From positions 2,542,001-2,606,000 of the forward strand of contig KV748191.1 in assembly GCA_001692895.1 (NCBI GenBank): a DNA stretch of 64,000 nucleotides. Reading direction: 5' to 3'. Numbering within the stretch: the first letter of the stretch is position 1; every line of letters starts with the position of its first letter. Shown piece after piece: positions 46,351 through 56,266 of this stretch. The notes beneath the pieces were generated by a model. It ran no database searches and was not told the DNA's origin. It worked only from the letters and a program-made list of their open reading frames with translations. A program made the position numbers and the translations under genes. Origin of the DNA: Cenococcum geophilum 1.58. Its lineage: Eukaryota; Ascomycota; Dothideomycetes; Gloniales; Gloniaceae.

Positions 46351-47595
46351 CACCAATTTCGGCTAGTGTAAAACGACCCCGCACATTCCACGTGACATCC
46401 AGGAAGTAATTTACTTACGTCAATCAAGCAAGTCTAAGCCTGTGGCTGTGCGGAGTCTTGGCAAGTTGGCCAACCTCAGCCCCGCAGCCTTGCGATCTAA
46501 CTTAACCTTAGCCATGCGTCTGGTCAACCAACTCAACTCTCTAAAAACGGCTACAGAATTCGCCACCTCACAAGGGTGTGGCCGGAGCGGGTCGGCCGTC
46601 CTCCCTGCTAGCGTAATGAAGGTGTTCGTCTGCGTCTAACGAGGCTCAAGTGGCAAATCTTCAACACGTGGTTCTATAAGTAGCCATCTTGTCATTTGAT
46701 CTAGAGCATGCTCGAAGCTTCGCTGTGGTAAATTAGCAAGCTACATATTCACGTTGATCCCCGGCCCCTTCTATGAAATAGAGATAACAAAAATAATAAG
46801 ACAGTAAGTTATAAAAGTTACAATACAGATTTACAAAGTCCCATCATATCAGTACGCCCTTGAGCAGCAAAGACGCTGGGCCGATGCTCGGGAGGAAGCC
46901 AAAGAATCCGCTCGGTATGGTGACCAACTCATTAGTGCTTGACAAAGAGAGAAGATGGAAGCTGCGGTTGGGGAACAACTATATTATCAGAGAAAGGTGA
47001 TGAGATAGACAATGATCCCTAATCAGCCTGGAGAGAGGTGCCGTCGTTGGAGAAAGACAGAATTTCGATGAAAGCGCCGACATCGAGTGTCTGCAGCAAC
47101 GCATTCTAATTCTGATCCGCCTTTGGTAATCTTCGCACCCATCGTGACGCGCACTCTCTGAATTGTCTTCTCACTATACTCGTCTCTGGCGCAAACACAA
47201 GCGCGCTGAATACGTTTGAAGTGGCGCTTGGTCGATCGCTGACCGGCCGTACAGGATGAATCGCTTCGTGTCATGAACGAATCCAGATAGCTGGGGGCCT
47301 TTATGCCACTAAGCCATGGGTTAGCATCCCAAGGCCGGAAATGTTGGGTTGGGGGCGTCACTGTTTCATGGAGATTCTGTTGTCCTTGCCATTCTTGCGA
47401 GGCAGGTGCATGGTGCCCCGCTCACATTAATCGTGCGCTGTTTCTTAGTGCTTCGCCAGGTGCTCCTGTGCAGCTGCCAAACGAGCCGATTGCCTAGCTG
47501 ACTGCTCTATTGCAGGCCCTCAGTTCCCGCTGGTTGACAAACGACTTAAGGCACTAGTTCTACATGACAGCACTCTCTTCTCCAGAACTCGGCTC
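46351..47595. other. interior of the element without a supported gene
   Basis: Unique sequence between the left arm and the PigL_N gene. Small frames at 46442-46639, 47023-47361 and 47303-47497 have no recognisable content. No transposase motif seen. Confidence 0.4.
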
Positions 47596-48530
47596 CTACG
47601 ACTCCCTGCGGACATCGTCACGGCCACTCCCACCTGGCCAACCTGGACGCAAATCCTTCAAATCCACGTTCTTAATGACTCTAGCAACTGCAACACTCCA
47701 GTTATCAGCAGTGACATCAGAGATATCCTGATCAATCTTTAACTCTTCTCCGGACTTGTTGATGAATCCCGCCAGAGCTGAACTATTGTTTGTTGCCTTG
47801 ACACCTTTGATCTTCTGTCCCGTACGTTCGTACACTGTTCTGGAGAGGGCTTCCTCAAACATTTCTTTAAAGGCAGTGTTAGCGGCTTGCTGTCTCCCAA
47901 GCTCTTGGAGTAGTTCTTGTCTGCTCTGCTCCGATTCCCCGCTCTGCTTCGACCTAGCATTTAGCTTACTGCTTCCACTAACTGTGAGTTGCTGTAGACT
48001 GTGTTCTACTCGTTGTTTCATTGTCTGCTGGGGCGATCTGTTGCCGAAGGACGGCTTTATTCTGCCGAAGCATCATATCCTTCATTTCTTTCATCAGGTT
48101 CTCTTGACGTGACGTGATAATACTATGTAAGGGCGTTAGTCAAACAGAAGCCGATAAGTGCCCGAGGAAAGATGAGTACATGGTTGAAGTAGACAGTGCT
48201 ACGCTGAGAGTACCCTTGCAGTCGCTGAGCTGTCTTGATCCTCTCCTGCCCAAATAGTCCTATCTTCCATCTATCTACCCAAAATATCTTATCCTCTGTA
48301 GAATGCTTCATCCAGTGCTCGATCCGCGACTGAAATGCCACACATGCTCTATCGCAGTTTTCGACAGCATGCTTGATCTGGTCGCACGGGATGATTTGCG
48401 AGGAATCATCTTGTAATGTATTCTTTAGATTCTGCAACATGGGCTCAACTGCCCGAAGGTCGGCGCTGATACCTTTGACAGTGTCGGGAGTATCTTCGAA
48501 GCCGAGGGGTTCCAACCAATCATCGCGCAT
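47596..48530 (-). pseudogene. truncated PigL_N-type STAND N-terminal-domain gene
   Basis: Resembles the fungal STAND N-terminal domain family (Pfam PF17111-like, a helical N-terminal domain often placed before NACHT). The first exon from ATG 48528-48530 reads TVKGISADLRAVEPMLQNLK, then HAVENCDRACVAFQSRIEHW and WVDRWKIGLFGQERIKTAQR. A following exon (about 48010-48118) has TSRQENLMKEMKDMMLRQNK, then QQIAPADN. The next part (RVEHSLQQLTVSGSSKLNAR, then LQELGRQQAANTAFKEMFEE) is in another frame, so a one-base break lies near 48020. The usual hydrophobic N-terminal helix (DPLS..) is missing. It ends at 47596 (DDVRRES) and is divergent from the NACHT gene. Confidence 0.6.
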
Positions 48531-48716
48531 GTCTTGACGCTGCCGTGAGGTTGCGCTTCAGCTGAGGCGAAGCTGAGGGTTCGCGGATGTCATGATGCTG
48601 CTGCTCCAACCAGCCCGACAAAGTATTCGTTCATCCATTATGCATCTGTTGCGGACCAAAGTTACAATAAGATTCCGTCGCTGAGCATTGCATCGAGCCA
48701 TAACGCAACGGCGGCG
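48531..48716. promoter_or_regulatory. short divergent promoter between the PigL_N and NACHT genes
   Basis: Only 186 bp separate the two start codons, so the pair is probably co-regulated if both are transcribed. No specific element seen. Confidence 0.4.
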
Positions 48717-51700
48717 ATGGCAAGCGGCTCTTTGCCCCACCATCTCGCCATCCACAACACGTCCGCAACAGAAGGCGGTCAGAGCTTTGCCGGCATCAAC
48801 CTTGGGACCATCAATTATGCTAACAGCGAAGATAGGTCAGGTAAGCATCTCGGTTTTAACTCTATAATGACGTCAAATTGACTGGCAGCTAGACTTAAAC
48901 GATGTGCTCAAAACCTTGCCCATGGCTGCGGACGCGCCGTTCAGCGCATACCGGCGACAACACGAGCCGACCTGCCTTCCCGATACCCGCATCGACCTCC
49001 TCCGAGAGATATATAACTGGGCTAGTGGAGATAGTTTACCAAGCATCTATTGGTTAAGTGGTTTGGCCGGCACTGGCAAGTCTACGATAGCGCAAACAGT
49101 GGCCGCTGAGTACTACAAGAAAGGCCAACTTGCGGGGAGCTTCTTCTTCTCAAGGACCGGCGGAGACATCAGCCACGCCGGAAAGTTCGTCACAAGCGTT
49201 GCATTCCAACTTGCAAATACCATACCAGCCTTGAGGCGCAAGATTTGCGATGCCATTTCTCTGCACAATGATATTGCAAGCCAGTCCCTCCAGGATCAGT
49301 GGCACGAGCTCGTTCTTAGTCCCTTATCGAATCTTGATGACAAAGACGGCCGATCGAAATATGTCCTTGTTGTTGACGCGCTCGATGAATGCGAAGATCA
49401 GAATAATGTTCAGATCATTCTACGACTTCTAGCTGAAGTTCAGTCATTGAAGGTTATCCAGCTACGAGTGCTTCTGACGAGCAGGCCTGAGGTTCCGATC
49501 CGGTACGGTTTCAATCAATTGCGGAGAGACGAGCACCAAGACTTTGTGCTTCATGATATTGAGCCGTCGACTATAGACCACGATATTTCTGTTTTCCTAA
49601 GGGACAAGCTCGGACTCATCGGACGGGAATGTCGGCTCAATGACGGCTGGCCGGAGGGGAGAGCTATCGAACGCCTAGTCCAGAACTCGGGTGGTCTGTT
49701 CATATGGGCTGCAACAGCCTGTCGGTTCATCGGACAAGACAGCCAGCTTGCAGAAACACGACTGTCTTCTCTTCTACAGGAAGACAACGGTATGCTTCCA
49801 CCAGAGCGCAAGCTTGATGAGATATATACCACCGTCCTCACCAATTCTGTCCGAGGAGAATACGATGAAAAAGAAAGCTGGATGTTGCACAAGCTTTTTC
49901 GCCAAGTTGTTGGTCCTATTGTAACGCTACTAGATTCACTATCCGTATCTAGTCTTGCGGAGCTGATTGGGAAAGACGTCGAGACTTTAAGAAGGACCTT
50001 AACCAACTTACATTCGGTTCTTAATGTGCCAGAAACAGAGTCACATCCCGTTCGGCTTCTCCATCCATCATTCCGTGACTTCCTCCTTAATCAGAGGAGA
50101 TGTTCGAATCCCCAATTTTACATCAATGAAAAGCTAGTCCATCGCGAAATGTACAAAAACTGTCTCCAAGTAATGTCGAAGCACCTACGGCGCGATATCT
50201 GTAATCTCGGACATCCAGGAGCCTGCACAGCCGACTTAAGCAGAATCGAAGTGGACAGACATATTCAACCTCATGTCCAGTACGCATGCCGCTTCTGGGT
50301 ATACCATTATAAACGAAGCGATACGGGCATTCGCGGCTGCGATGATATCGAAGTGTTCCTCCGGAGGCACTTTCTTCATTGGCTTGAATCACTTGCGTTA
50401 CTTGGTTGTGTCTCTGATGCAGTTCTTATGGTTCATATGCTGGATTCCGTATTTTCAGTAAGCCTTCGTCTTGAGGAACGATGACCGTAGCTGACCTGCA
50501 AGGATGAGCGGACAGAGCAACCTCCGATACGATTGACGCTCCGTGACAAAATCAAATCAACCTTTCTGTCCAGCCTAAACCTTGAGAACAAGAGCATTTC
50601 AGAAACCCCTGAGGAAGCAGCACGTTTAAGTTTACAAGCTCTAGTACATGATGCAGCACGCTTTATTCTAACTTTTCGACCGGTTTTAGAAGTGGCACCG
50701 TTTCAATTATACTGCGCGGGTTTAATATTCAGTCCGAAGGCGAGCATTATCAAGAAGACCTTCTCGAATGAAGTTCCAGCCTGGTTCTCATGCATGCCTG
50801 AGGTGTCAGAAAATTGGAACCCCTGTTTACAGACGCTGAAGGGCCATTCGGCTTTGGTGAACGCCGTAGCCTTCTCGCTGGACGGTAAGACGCTGGCATC
50901 GGCATCGTACGACAAGACGGTCAAGCTGTGGGACGCCGGGTCGGGGAAGGCGCTGCAGACGCTCAAGGGCCATTCGGATTGGGTGCACGCCGTAGCCTTC
51001 TCGCCGGACGGTAAGGCGCTAGCGTCGGCATCGGACAGACGGTCAAGCTGTGGGACGCCGGGTCAGGGAAGGCGCGCTGCAGACGCTCAAGGACCGATTC
51101 GGCTCGCCTGTACGCCGTAGCCTTCTCGCCGGACGGTAAGACGCTGGCGTCGCATCGTACGACAAGACGGTCAAGCTGTGGGATGCTGTGGGGAAGGCGC
51201 TGCAACGATCAAGGGCCAATGGATTGGGGAACCGTAGCTCGCCGGACGGTAAGGCGCTGGTGTCGCAGCCGTACGACAAGACGGTCAAGCTGTGGGACGC
51301 CCGGTCGGGGAGGCGCTGCAGACGCTCAAGGGCCATTCGGCCTGGGTGCACGCCGTAGCCTTCTCGCCGGACGGTAAGGCGCTGGGCGTCGGCATCGGGC
51401 GACGAGACGGTGCAAGCGGTGGGACGCCGGGTCGGGGAAGGCGGCTGCAGACGCTCAAGGGGCCATTCGGATTGGGTGTACGCCGTAGCCTTCTCGCCGG
51501 ACGGTAATACGCTGCGCGTCGGCATCGGGGCGACAAGACGGTCAAGCTGTGGGACGCCGGGTCGGGAAGGCGCTGCAGAAGCTCAAGGGCCATTCGGATT
51601 GGGTGCACGGCCGTAGCCTTTCTCGCCGGACGGTAAGACTGTGCATCGGCATCGGACGACAAGACGATCAAGCTGTGGGAGCCGGGTCGGGGAAGGCGCT

Positions 51701-52405
51701 GCAGACGCTCAAGGGCCATTCGCTCGCGTAACGCCGTAGCCTTCTCGCCGGACGGTAAACGCGCTACGGGTCGTCGGCATCGGACGACAAGACGATCAAG
51801 CTGTGGGACGCCGGGTCGGGGGAGGCGCTGCAGACGCTCAGGGCCATTCGGCTCGCGTGTACGCCGTAGCCTTCTCGCCGGACGGTAAGGCGCTGGCGTC
51901 GGCATCGGGCGACGATACGGTCAAGCTGTGGGACGCCGGGTCGGGGAAGGCGCTGCAGACGCTCAAGGGCCATTCGGCTTCGGTGAACGCCGTAGCCTTC
52001 TCCCACGACTCGGCCCGGCTGGCGTCGGCATTGGGCGACAAGACGGTTAAGATCTGGGACCTGACCAGCAGCGAGTGCCTCCATACGCTCAGTATCGGCA
52101 AGATACTTAAACGCATCTCATTTGACATCACTAACTCATACCTTCACACTGAAATTGGCACTATCGACATTAGTGACCTATCAGGTTCAACCGCACTTCT
52201 AACCTTTTCAGAGCCTTATAATCCTGAGTATCGAAGCCCAGCTTTGAGCTCAGATGGTGTATGGATAACATATAATTCAGAGAACCTGGTGTGGCTACCC
52301 TCAGAGTATCGGCCGTCATGCTCAGCGGTGTCAGGGAAGACGATTGGCATCGGTGTTGGAACTGGAAGAGTATGGATATGTAAAGTTCAGCTTGACACAT
52401 CCTAA
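48717..52405 (+). CDS. NACHT-WD40 STAND protein (NLR-like, HET-E/HNWD type), WD region frameshifted
   Basis: Putative non-self-recognition ATPase. Exons 48717-48840, 48893-50457 and 50503 onward join in frame through introns of 52 and 45 nt. The N-terminus has [15 protein letters not shown], common before fungal NACHT domains. NACHT motifs are Walker [19 protein letters not shown] (about residue 100), Walker [15 protein letters not shown] and sensor [15 protein letters not shown], then the winged-helix region [18 protein letters not shown] linker follows ([39 protein letters not shown]), then about ten WD40 units of about 42 residues ([20 protein letters not shown]...[16 protein letters not shown]). 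Single-base indels break the frame repeatedly between about 51030 and 51835. The frame recovers for the last two units and the normal C-terminus ending [11 protein letters not shown]. Either the gene is decayed or the repeat array is mis-sequenced. Confidence 0.82.
50829..52090 (+). repeat. WD40-coding minisatellite, about ten units of about 125 bp
   Basis: Units begin near 50837, 50962, 51087, 51209, 51327, 51453, 51580, 51707, 51836 and 51962 with CTCAAGGGCCATTCGG or a close variant. Each contains GCCGTAGCCTTCTCGCCGGACGGTAA and ends GTGGGACGCCGGGTCGGGGAAGGCG (shown here as positions; the sequence repeats with few changes). The spacing of 118-129 bp rather than a constant 126 reflects indels. 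Differences cluster in the codons just after CATTCG. Confidence 0.9.
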
Positions 52406-52544
52406 GGGCTTAGAACATTTATGTGGAGATAACTTACTATCTTGTATTATTTTATTATCTCAATTTCATAGAGCTACTGTAAGTAAATTACGCTATAATG
52501 ATTAGGTAACTATTTGCACTGACTAGGATTAAAAATCGCTTCGG

Positions 52545-52945
52545 CTAGAGGTACTGACGACCGGGGTAGCGACCCTAGATGAATTTGCGCGCTACAGTAG
52601 ACATAAGGCTAATAATGACTTTCTACCATCGTAATAAGGCTCTAAGGCTTAGATATAACCCTTATATATATATTATAAGTAGTAAGAGCTTAATGGTGGT
52701 GCTATAGTAAAGGGATGTTAGTACGCTATAAAAGAAGGCTCTCTGCAAATTAGGTAAGGAGGCGATAATGCAAACGTAATTTATAGAGTAGGAAGGGTCT
52801 TAAATGTTATAAAGCAGCTATAGTATATAATATATATATAATTATAGTGAAGTATAACGTGTACGCAGAGTTATAGTCGCTTGAAGTCAAAGTACCCCTC
52901 ATATTTTCCGGTACGGTGGGTTTTCCGCAACGCAGAGACGGACGT
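52545..52945 (-). repeat. right inverted-repeat arm (AT-rich, RIP-like)
   Basis: Counterpart of 45944-46350. It carries tracts such as ATAACCCTTATATATATATTA, plus CCGGTACGGTGGGTTTTCCGC near the outer end. The inner limit is approximate. Confidence 0.8.
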
Positions 52946-52947
52946 TA

Positions 52948-53271
52948 GGAAATATCATTCAGTAGACTAAAGCGTGTCAAGGACTCTTCAATAAGTCTTT
53001 TAACATTATTATTTCAAGGCACTATTACAAGATTCACGATAGGGATATCTCATAGATACAAGCGGCAGACGTGTCGTTTCGCCATGCAGACTTCCAATTT
53101 TGGAACGTCGAAAAGTGAGAAGATGCCACCCTTGTGCAAAACGCCGCCGCAATGCAAACAAGCAATCCTGGTATATATCCCCCATACCTTGCAAACACGG
53201 CAATTCTAACCCATAACCGTAAACACCGGAAGTTTTTCATCCAAATCGTGAAAGGCAAATGAAAGCGGATT
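52948..53271. other. spacer right of the element
   Basis: The 3' flank of the PLC-like gene. No feature seen. Confidence 0.4.
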
Positions 53272-54363
53272 TTATGCCCCGCCAAACCACACTGCCACTA
53301 CTACTGCAATCACCACCCCGAAAATGCTACCACTGTTCCTGAGACCAGTGTTGCTGTTGGCGCTCTGCTGGAGCACCTCAGTGCTAACGCTCTTCCGCCC
53401 TGTCGCACCTGTGACACCGTTTGCTGCATCTACGCTGGCGATAGCTGGACCGACATTGAAGAAGTCAACGAGCACAAAGGTTGGCTCTTTGCCGTACAAC
53501 GTCGTGCAAGTGCTCAGTTGGCCACCTAAAGATCCGGTGCCTGTCTGTGCATTGGTCGTGTTAATGGCGTTGACGTCTGGAGCGAGAATTCCAAAGGCTT
53601 GGTCTTTGTAGAGGAAGTGGTTCATCAAGAACATACGTCCGGAGTTGAGAGCTGTGGTGGGCTGGTTTGCAACAGACGAAGGGCGGTTTGGCTGGCAGGA
53701 GAAGTTCGAAGGGGAGGTGTTGGTGAATTCTGATTCGAATATAAAGGTGAACTCGTCCATAAGGTAAGGATAGGCCGTGGAGGGAGTGATCGAGGCAACG
53801 AAGGTCATCAGGCGGGTATTGTTTGAGATCAAGGTTTGAAGAGTTGGCCAAGTAGTCGGCGCCGAAGTGCTGGAGGGTGGTACGTAGCCATACTTGTCGA
53901 TTCCAGAGGTTGAGAATTCAGTACCGAGATCTGAGGCTGCAGCATTGTCGGAATTTACAACAAGGATGGTCACGACATCATTGGTATTGGCGTCGAGCCA
54001 AGCTTTGATGGCCGTCAGCCAGTCGCTGAGTTTACCAGCATCGAAAAGTTCACAGGATGTATGGCAGAGATGCCATTCTGTTGCTCCTGTACTGCTATTC
54101 GCTTTGTGTACTTGAACTGTGAGTAGCCGGACGCCGGCATCGAGCTGCACAGTTGAGTTGTAGAACTGGTTGCCTGAGGTGGAAAAGTCGGTTGTGGAAT
54201 CCCTGACAAAGGCGCTGTCGTGCGCTCCCAGATGTGTTATGTTGTTGTATGCCCTGTCGCAAAGGCTGGGAGAGTTATTGCACGCTGTCGTCGACTGTGC
54301 TGATATCGAAGGCCATAGGAATGGTAGCACGGAGATGGTTTGAACGATGGATTTGAGGAACAT
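53272..54363 (-). CDS. PLC-like phosphodiesterase, GPI-anchored secreted protein
   Basis: A single exon of 363 codons from ATG 54361-54363. The N-terminal signal peptide is MFLKSIVQTISVLPFLWPSI, with likely cleavage after SAQS. The TIM-barrel PI-PLC X-like fold shows NNITHLGAHDSAFV, with the first catalytic histidine, and later WHLCHTSCELFDAG, where the second is expected. Further family motifs are AIKAWLDANTNDVVTILVV, YVPPSSTSAPTTWPTL and FLMNHFLYKDQAFGI. The C-terminus is hydrophobic (SIFGVVIAVVVAVWFGGA) after a Ser/Asn region, typical of GPI attachment, so it should sit on the outer membrane face or wall. Substrate unproved. Intact. Confidence 0.9.
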   Translation of the reverse strand: MFLKSIVQTISVLPFLWPSISAQSTTACNNSPSLCDRAYNNITHLGAHDSAFVRDSTTDFSTSGNQFYNSTVQLDAGVRLLTVQVHKANSSTGATEWHLCHTSCELFDAGKLSDWLTAIKAWLDANTNDVVTILVVNSDNAAASDLGTEFSTSGIDKYGYVPPSSTSAPTTWPTLQTLISNNTRLMTFVASITPSTAYPYLMDEFTFIFESEFTNTSPSNFSCQPNRPSSVANQPTTALNSGRMFLMNHFLYKDQAFGILAPDVNAINTTNAQTGTGSLGGQLSTCTTLYGKEPTFVLVDFFNVGPAIASVDAANGVTGATGRKSVSTEVLQQSANSNTGLRNSGSIFGVVIAVVVAVWFGGA

Positions 54364-54709
54364 GATGAAGATGGTAGCGAAGGATTTAGGAAAGTTTCTA
54401 CAATAAAGAGAACCTTTTTAAACTTCGAACAGCGAGTGTCATGCGTCCAAAGGAGAATGAAATAGCGACTGGAAAGTTATGCAGGCGAAGGTTTAATATC
54501 ACGACAACAGGACGAAGGAAGGGTTTTTAACCAGCTGAAGATCTGTCAGATTTAAAAGGCTATGAAATAGTAAGAAAAAAAGTATCGACCTGCAGTCATC
54601 ATTTGTAAAAAGAATTGTTCGTAGTGGTTGCTGCGTACGCCTGCGTATTGCACAGCCCCAAGATGTCCACAAAGCAGTTTCAGTTGTCGTCACCGAATTC
54701 GCCCGCAAC
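54364..54709. promoter_or_regulatory. upstream region of the PLC-like gene
   Basis: About 345 bp before the 90-bp repeat. Probably the PLC promoter; no site called. Confidence 0.35.
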
Positions 54710-54979
54710 ACTAGACGGCTCAGACGCTCGTTAGAGATGTTGAAACGGCGTGCTTAGTGCCAATCCGGTCGCACGATGCACATTTATAGGAAAGCATGCA
54801 CTAGACGGCTCAGACGCTCGTTAGAGATGTTGAAACGGCGTGCTTAGTGCCAATCCGGTCGCACGATGCACATTTATAGGAAAGCATGCACTAGACGGCT
54901 CAGACGCTCGTTAGAGATGTTGAAACGGCGTGCTTAGTGCCAATCCGGTCGCACGATGCACATTTATAGGAAAGCATGA
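54710..54979. repeat. 90-bp tandem repeat, three copies
   Basis: Copies at 54710-54799, 54800-54889 and 54890-54979 are identical except the last base. Each starts ACTAGACGGCTCAGACG and ends CATTTATAGGAAAGCATGC. It lies about 245 bp upstream of the gene at 55224, and each unit includes a TATA-like ATTTATAGG. Confidence 0.95.
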
Positions 54980-55223
54980 TATACTCGCCCATGAACCGGT
55001 CAAATGGCCGTCGGCCTGTTGGAGTGGCAAATCTGAAGGCGTTGCTGTGCTCATCCCACCCGCTAGCGAAAGACCAAGGATTGTGAGCCTTGCGCCAGCC
55101 ACCACCACCATATTCACCACTCCCTCAGCCGCAGGGTTACTATTCCTCTTGCGGCACTCAGCTTACCTCTAAGCTGTTTCGACGCTCCACTTGTGGAGAA
55201 TACACGAAACACAGCCTGCAAGA

Positions 55224-55862
55224 ATGGCAGCATTTACCGCCGAACCTGCATCTTCTACAGAACCAGTCCCAGCGACCTCTCAGCACGCCTTTACAGTCCG
55301 CCCCCCAAGCACCAAACCTTTCCACACATCCTCAGCCTATCCCACCAGCCCTCCAAGCATCGAATGGTTGGACGGCACATGGCATGTAACTCATTCTACG
55401 CTTCCTATGTGGACGAAAGCCCGTAACGTGCAGATAAAGTATACGCCTGTTGCTCAAGGCTCAGCCAACGCCTCACCGGTGTCGCTTGACGACCTTGTAA
55501 CATACCAGGGACTTGATAGCGATAAGATAAAGAGCGTGCATGGTCTGGACAAGCCTGAAGAAGGCGGCTGGGCGTGGCATTGGCGTGGGAAAGGCTGGCT
55601 GATGATAGCCTCGTCGAGGTGGGAGGTGCTTGGGTACGGAGAGGATGATAGCAAGAACAAATGGGTTGTAACATATTTTGCAAAAACTATGTTTACACCA
55701 GCAGGCGTTGATCTATATTCGCGGGACCCTGGAGGTTTGGCGAAGGAAACTGTAGAAAGCATTAAAAAGGGATTGGTAGGACTGGGGCATGAAGAGGTCG
55801 GGAAATTAGCTAACGAGCTCTTCGAAATTAAGGTGGATAAAGGAAGAGTGAGCAAGGAGTAG
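55224..55862 (+). CDS. small lipocalin/calycin-like conserved fungal protein
   Basis: The start ATG at 55224-55226 (MAAFTAEPASST) is the first AUG of the conserved frame, giving 212 residues in one exon. After a Ser/Pro/Thr-rich leader comes the ordered part: WLDGTWHVTHSTLPMWTKAR, NVQIKYTPV, DDLVTYQGLDSDKIKSVHG, GWAWHWRGKGWLMIASSRWE, VLGYGED, WVVTYFAKTMFTPAGVDLYS, and a helical tail ending DKGRVSKE. The alternating beta-strand pattern with an early GTWxVTxSTLPMW suggests a calycin barrel that may bind a small ligand; this is inference. Function unknown. A 90-bp tandem repeat sits in its upstream region. Confidence 0.8.
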   Translation: MAAFTAEPASSTEPVPATSQHAFTVRPPSTKPFHTSSAYPTSPPSIEWLDGTWHVTHSTLPMWTKARNVQIKYTPVAQGSANASPVSLDDLVTYQGLDSDKIKSVHGLDKPEEGGWAWHWRGKGWLMIASSRWEVLGYGEDDSKNKWVVTYFAKTMFTPAGVDLYSRDPGGLAKETVESIKKGLVGLGHEEVGKLANELFEIKVDKGRVSKE

Positions 55863-56266
55863 GCATCTTGGTTAAGAGAGTTGGACTGAATGGCTGCTAC
55901 GGCTTTGATTTAGAGATACCCATTTTAGAGCTTACATAGAGACTTTTGTCTCTTGTGCTTGTATGACTAGATAAAGCATAGAGTATATCTAGAGGCAGGG
56001 CCTGGCGCTCAAGCTTACTTCGGATGTCTCAAAGACTCCGCACATTCGTAATTAAATATGAGAAGTGCTGAGAACATATTAGAGCTACACAACTGTGCAA
56101 TTAAGGAATCAAGAACCATTATTCTGAGCCTCATCATCCTATTCATACTCGCACAAGCAGCTGAGACACAAATAGGATAACGAATGAAAGATGATTGTTA
56201 ACTCATCGCTCTTAGAAGGGAGCAACATGGGTATCTTCAAACTTGAGAAAGTCCGAAATGAAGATC
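55863..56266. other. convergent intergenic region
   Basis: The 3' ends of the calycin-like gene and IPK1. No feature. Confidence 0.4.

Larger units (their letters stand above)
45942..52947. mobile_element. 7 kb segment bounded by long inverted repeats, carrying a STAND gene pair
   Basis: The left arm (45944 to about 46350) and the right arm (about 52545 to 52945) are reverse complements over about 400 bp. They share, for example, GCGGAAAACCCACCGTACCGG next to the ends and CACCACCATTAAGCTCTTAC further in. Differences are mostly C/T and G/A changes, as expected from RIP. Terminal sequences are ATGTCCGCCCCTGCGT and ACGTCCGTCTCTGCGT, each bordered by TA, a possible target duplication (45942-45943, 52946-52947). 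Between the arms lie a truncated PigL_N gene and a NACHT-WD40 gene, but no recognisable transposase. Alternative: two separate insertions of one repeat family in opposite orientation. Confidence 0.6.

Noticed and set aside
53009..53285. Short minus-strand frames after the PLC-like gene
   Set aside because: They lie past its stop, overlap each other in different frames and lack any motif.
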